Below, one piece after another: positions 63,229 through 64,000 of a stretch of 64,000 bases of DNA; position 1 is the stretch's first letter; every line of letters starts with the position of its first letter. The notes under the pieces are model-generated. The model did no database searches, was not told the DNA's origin, and saw only the letters and a program-made list of their open reading frames with translations. Source of the DNA: Aphidius gifuensis (lineage: Eukaryota; Arthropoda; Insecta; Hymenoptera; Braconidae); the NCBI RefSeq assembly GCF_014905175.1, contig NC_057791.1, positions 3,782,001-3,846,000 of the forward strand, given 5' to 3'. Position numbers and translations under genes: made by a program.

Positions 63229-64000
63229 TTTTACCTACCGGATTAATCATATGACACTAATTTGTATTAAACTTTTTTTTTTTTTTTTCTTTATAACCGT
63301 TTTCGTGTCGCATTAACACACATGGAACACACTTTTATTTTTCTTTGTATAATAAATATATTAATGATAAACTTGAATTAATTTTTAAAACATCTCAAAT
63401 ATATTTACTTTCTTTCACTATCGATTATTTATTTTTTCTTTTTGCTTGCTTCAATTATTGTTCGTTATTAATTGTCGGTTATATATATATTTAAAGGTTG
63501 ATTGATTTTTTTTTTTTTTTTTTTTCGTTTTACCTAAAAATTTATATAACTTTCAACTGTATATATCTTATTTTTATTTTATTTTTCGCTTTTTCGACTG
63601 CCGTTTTTCCACTGCAGACGATGAAACTGATTTATAATAATATTTTTTTTTTTTCTTTTTTAGGGAGGTGGGGGTTATTATTCCTTGGTTTATTCACAAT
63701 CGGTCGTCATTCACGTAAGCTGCTATACACACCCGCCATGACTCTCTGTACATACTATGGCCGACGAGCCAAGTTCCTATTTTTCAACCCGAAAGACTCA
63801 CCCGGATACCCTTCTCGGCCATTCGGTGCATTTGGCTAAAGTGGGTTGGTTATTATCTAAACAGAGAGAGAAAACACACTATCATGGATAATTTTAAAAA
63901 TTAACTATAGAGAGCACTAAAAACAAAATGGCTAACTTTATAAAATAGCGGCAAATTTTAAAAATATTTATTCTGATAATGATTGGTAATTATTTTTTTT
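63229..64000 (-). promoter_or_regulatory. mask: mask 5' UTR and promoter region
   Basis: Upstream of the mask start. A GC-richer block lies at about 63660-63860. On the minus strand it contains TATCCGG followed by GTGAGT (about 63800), a good donor for a noncoding first exon, and there are possible acceptors close to the ATG (AATCCGGTAG at about 63239). A CAAAATGGC element (about 63925-63933) matches the YY1/Pho core and often sits near promoters of housekeeping genes. The exact start site cannot be set from sequence. Confidence 0.4.

Noticed and set aside
63498..63839. Plus-strand 113-residue frame ending YGRRAKFLFFNPKDSPGYPS
   Set aside because: Begins in T runs and lies in the mask promoter/5' UTR; no family recognised and composition follows the local GC block. 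A good acceptor-like TTTTTTTAG at 63662 was noted but no partner exon is visible.
1..64000. tRNA genes, CRISPR arrays, viral genes and complete transposons
   Set aside because: Reading both strands I found no tRNA-like B-box with cloverleaf, no CRISPR pattern, and no transposase, integrase or viral coding frames.

Overview
The window is animal nuclear DNA: very AT-rich, with short AT-rich introns (GT..AG), canonical metazoan genes and long CAG/CAA glutamine tracts. The gene set (mask/ANKHD1, rough deal/KNTC1, SNAPC3, CLP1, PUS10, TMTC4, Rab8, acyl-CoA desaturase) fits an insect. The extreme AT content and compact introns fit a hymenopteran parasitoid, perhaps a braconid. The species assignment is inference.

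Layout. 0.2-3 kb: two short secreted-peptide genes on the minus strand plus a relic third copy, with mitochondrial ribosomal protein S18A (+) between them. 3.4-10 kb: PUS10 (-), TMTC4 (+), SNAPC3 (-). 11-24.4 kb: Rab8 (+) followed by five diverged Rab8-derived genes on the same strand, with an acyl-CoA desaturase (-) between the fourth and fifth. 24.6-28.3 kb: a secreted chymotrypsin-like protease (+), a coiled-coil protein (-) and CLP1 (-). 29.4-43.9 kb: two copies of a large uncharacterised protein and then the kinetochore gene KNTC1/rod (+). The second copy carries the first ~44 codons and the promoter region of rod, so it is a chimera made by tandem duplication. 43.9-44.8 kb: MTRES1-like gene (-), whose last codons overlap the last exon of rod on the opposite strand. 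45.6-63.2 kb: the whole mask gene (-), 12 coding exons with a 4.2 kb first intron.

Most genes are housekeeping (RNA processing, mitochondrial translation, mitosis, vesicle traffic). The unusual content is local gene birth: the Rab8 array, with members that lost the switch or catalytic motifs or the prenylation box; the rod-promoter chimera; and the small secreted-peptide family. These three are the best candidates for undescribed, lineage-specific biology.

Caution: single-base frameshifts occur in mRpS18A, PUS10, CLP1 and at about six places in mask, several at homopolymers in otherwise perfect coding sequence. Most look like consensus errors. Exon ends were placed by hand from splice motifs and phase and may be off by a base or two.
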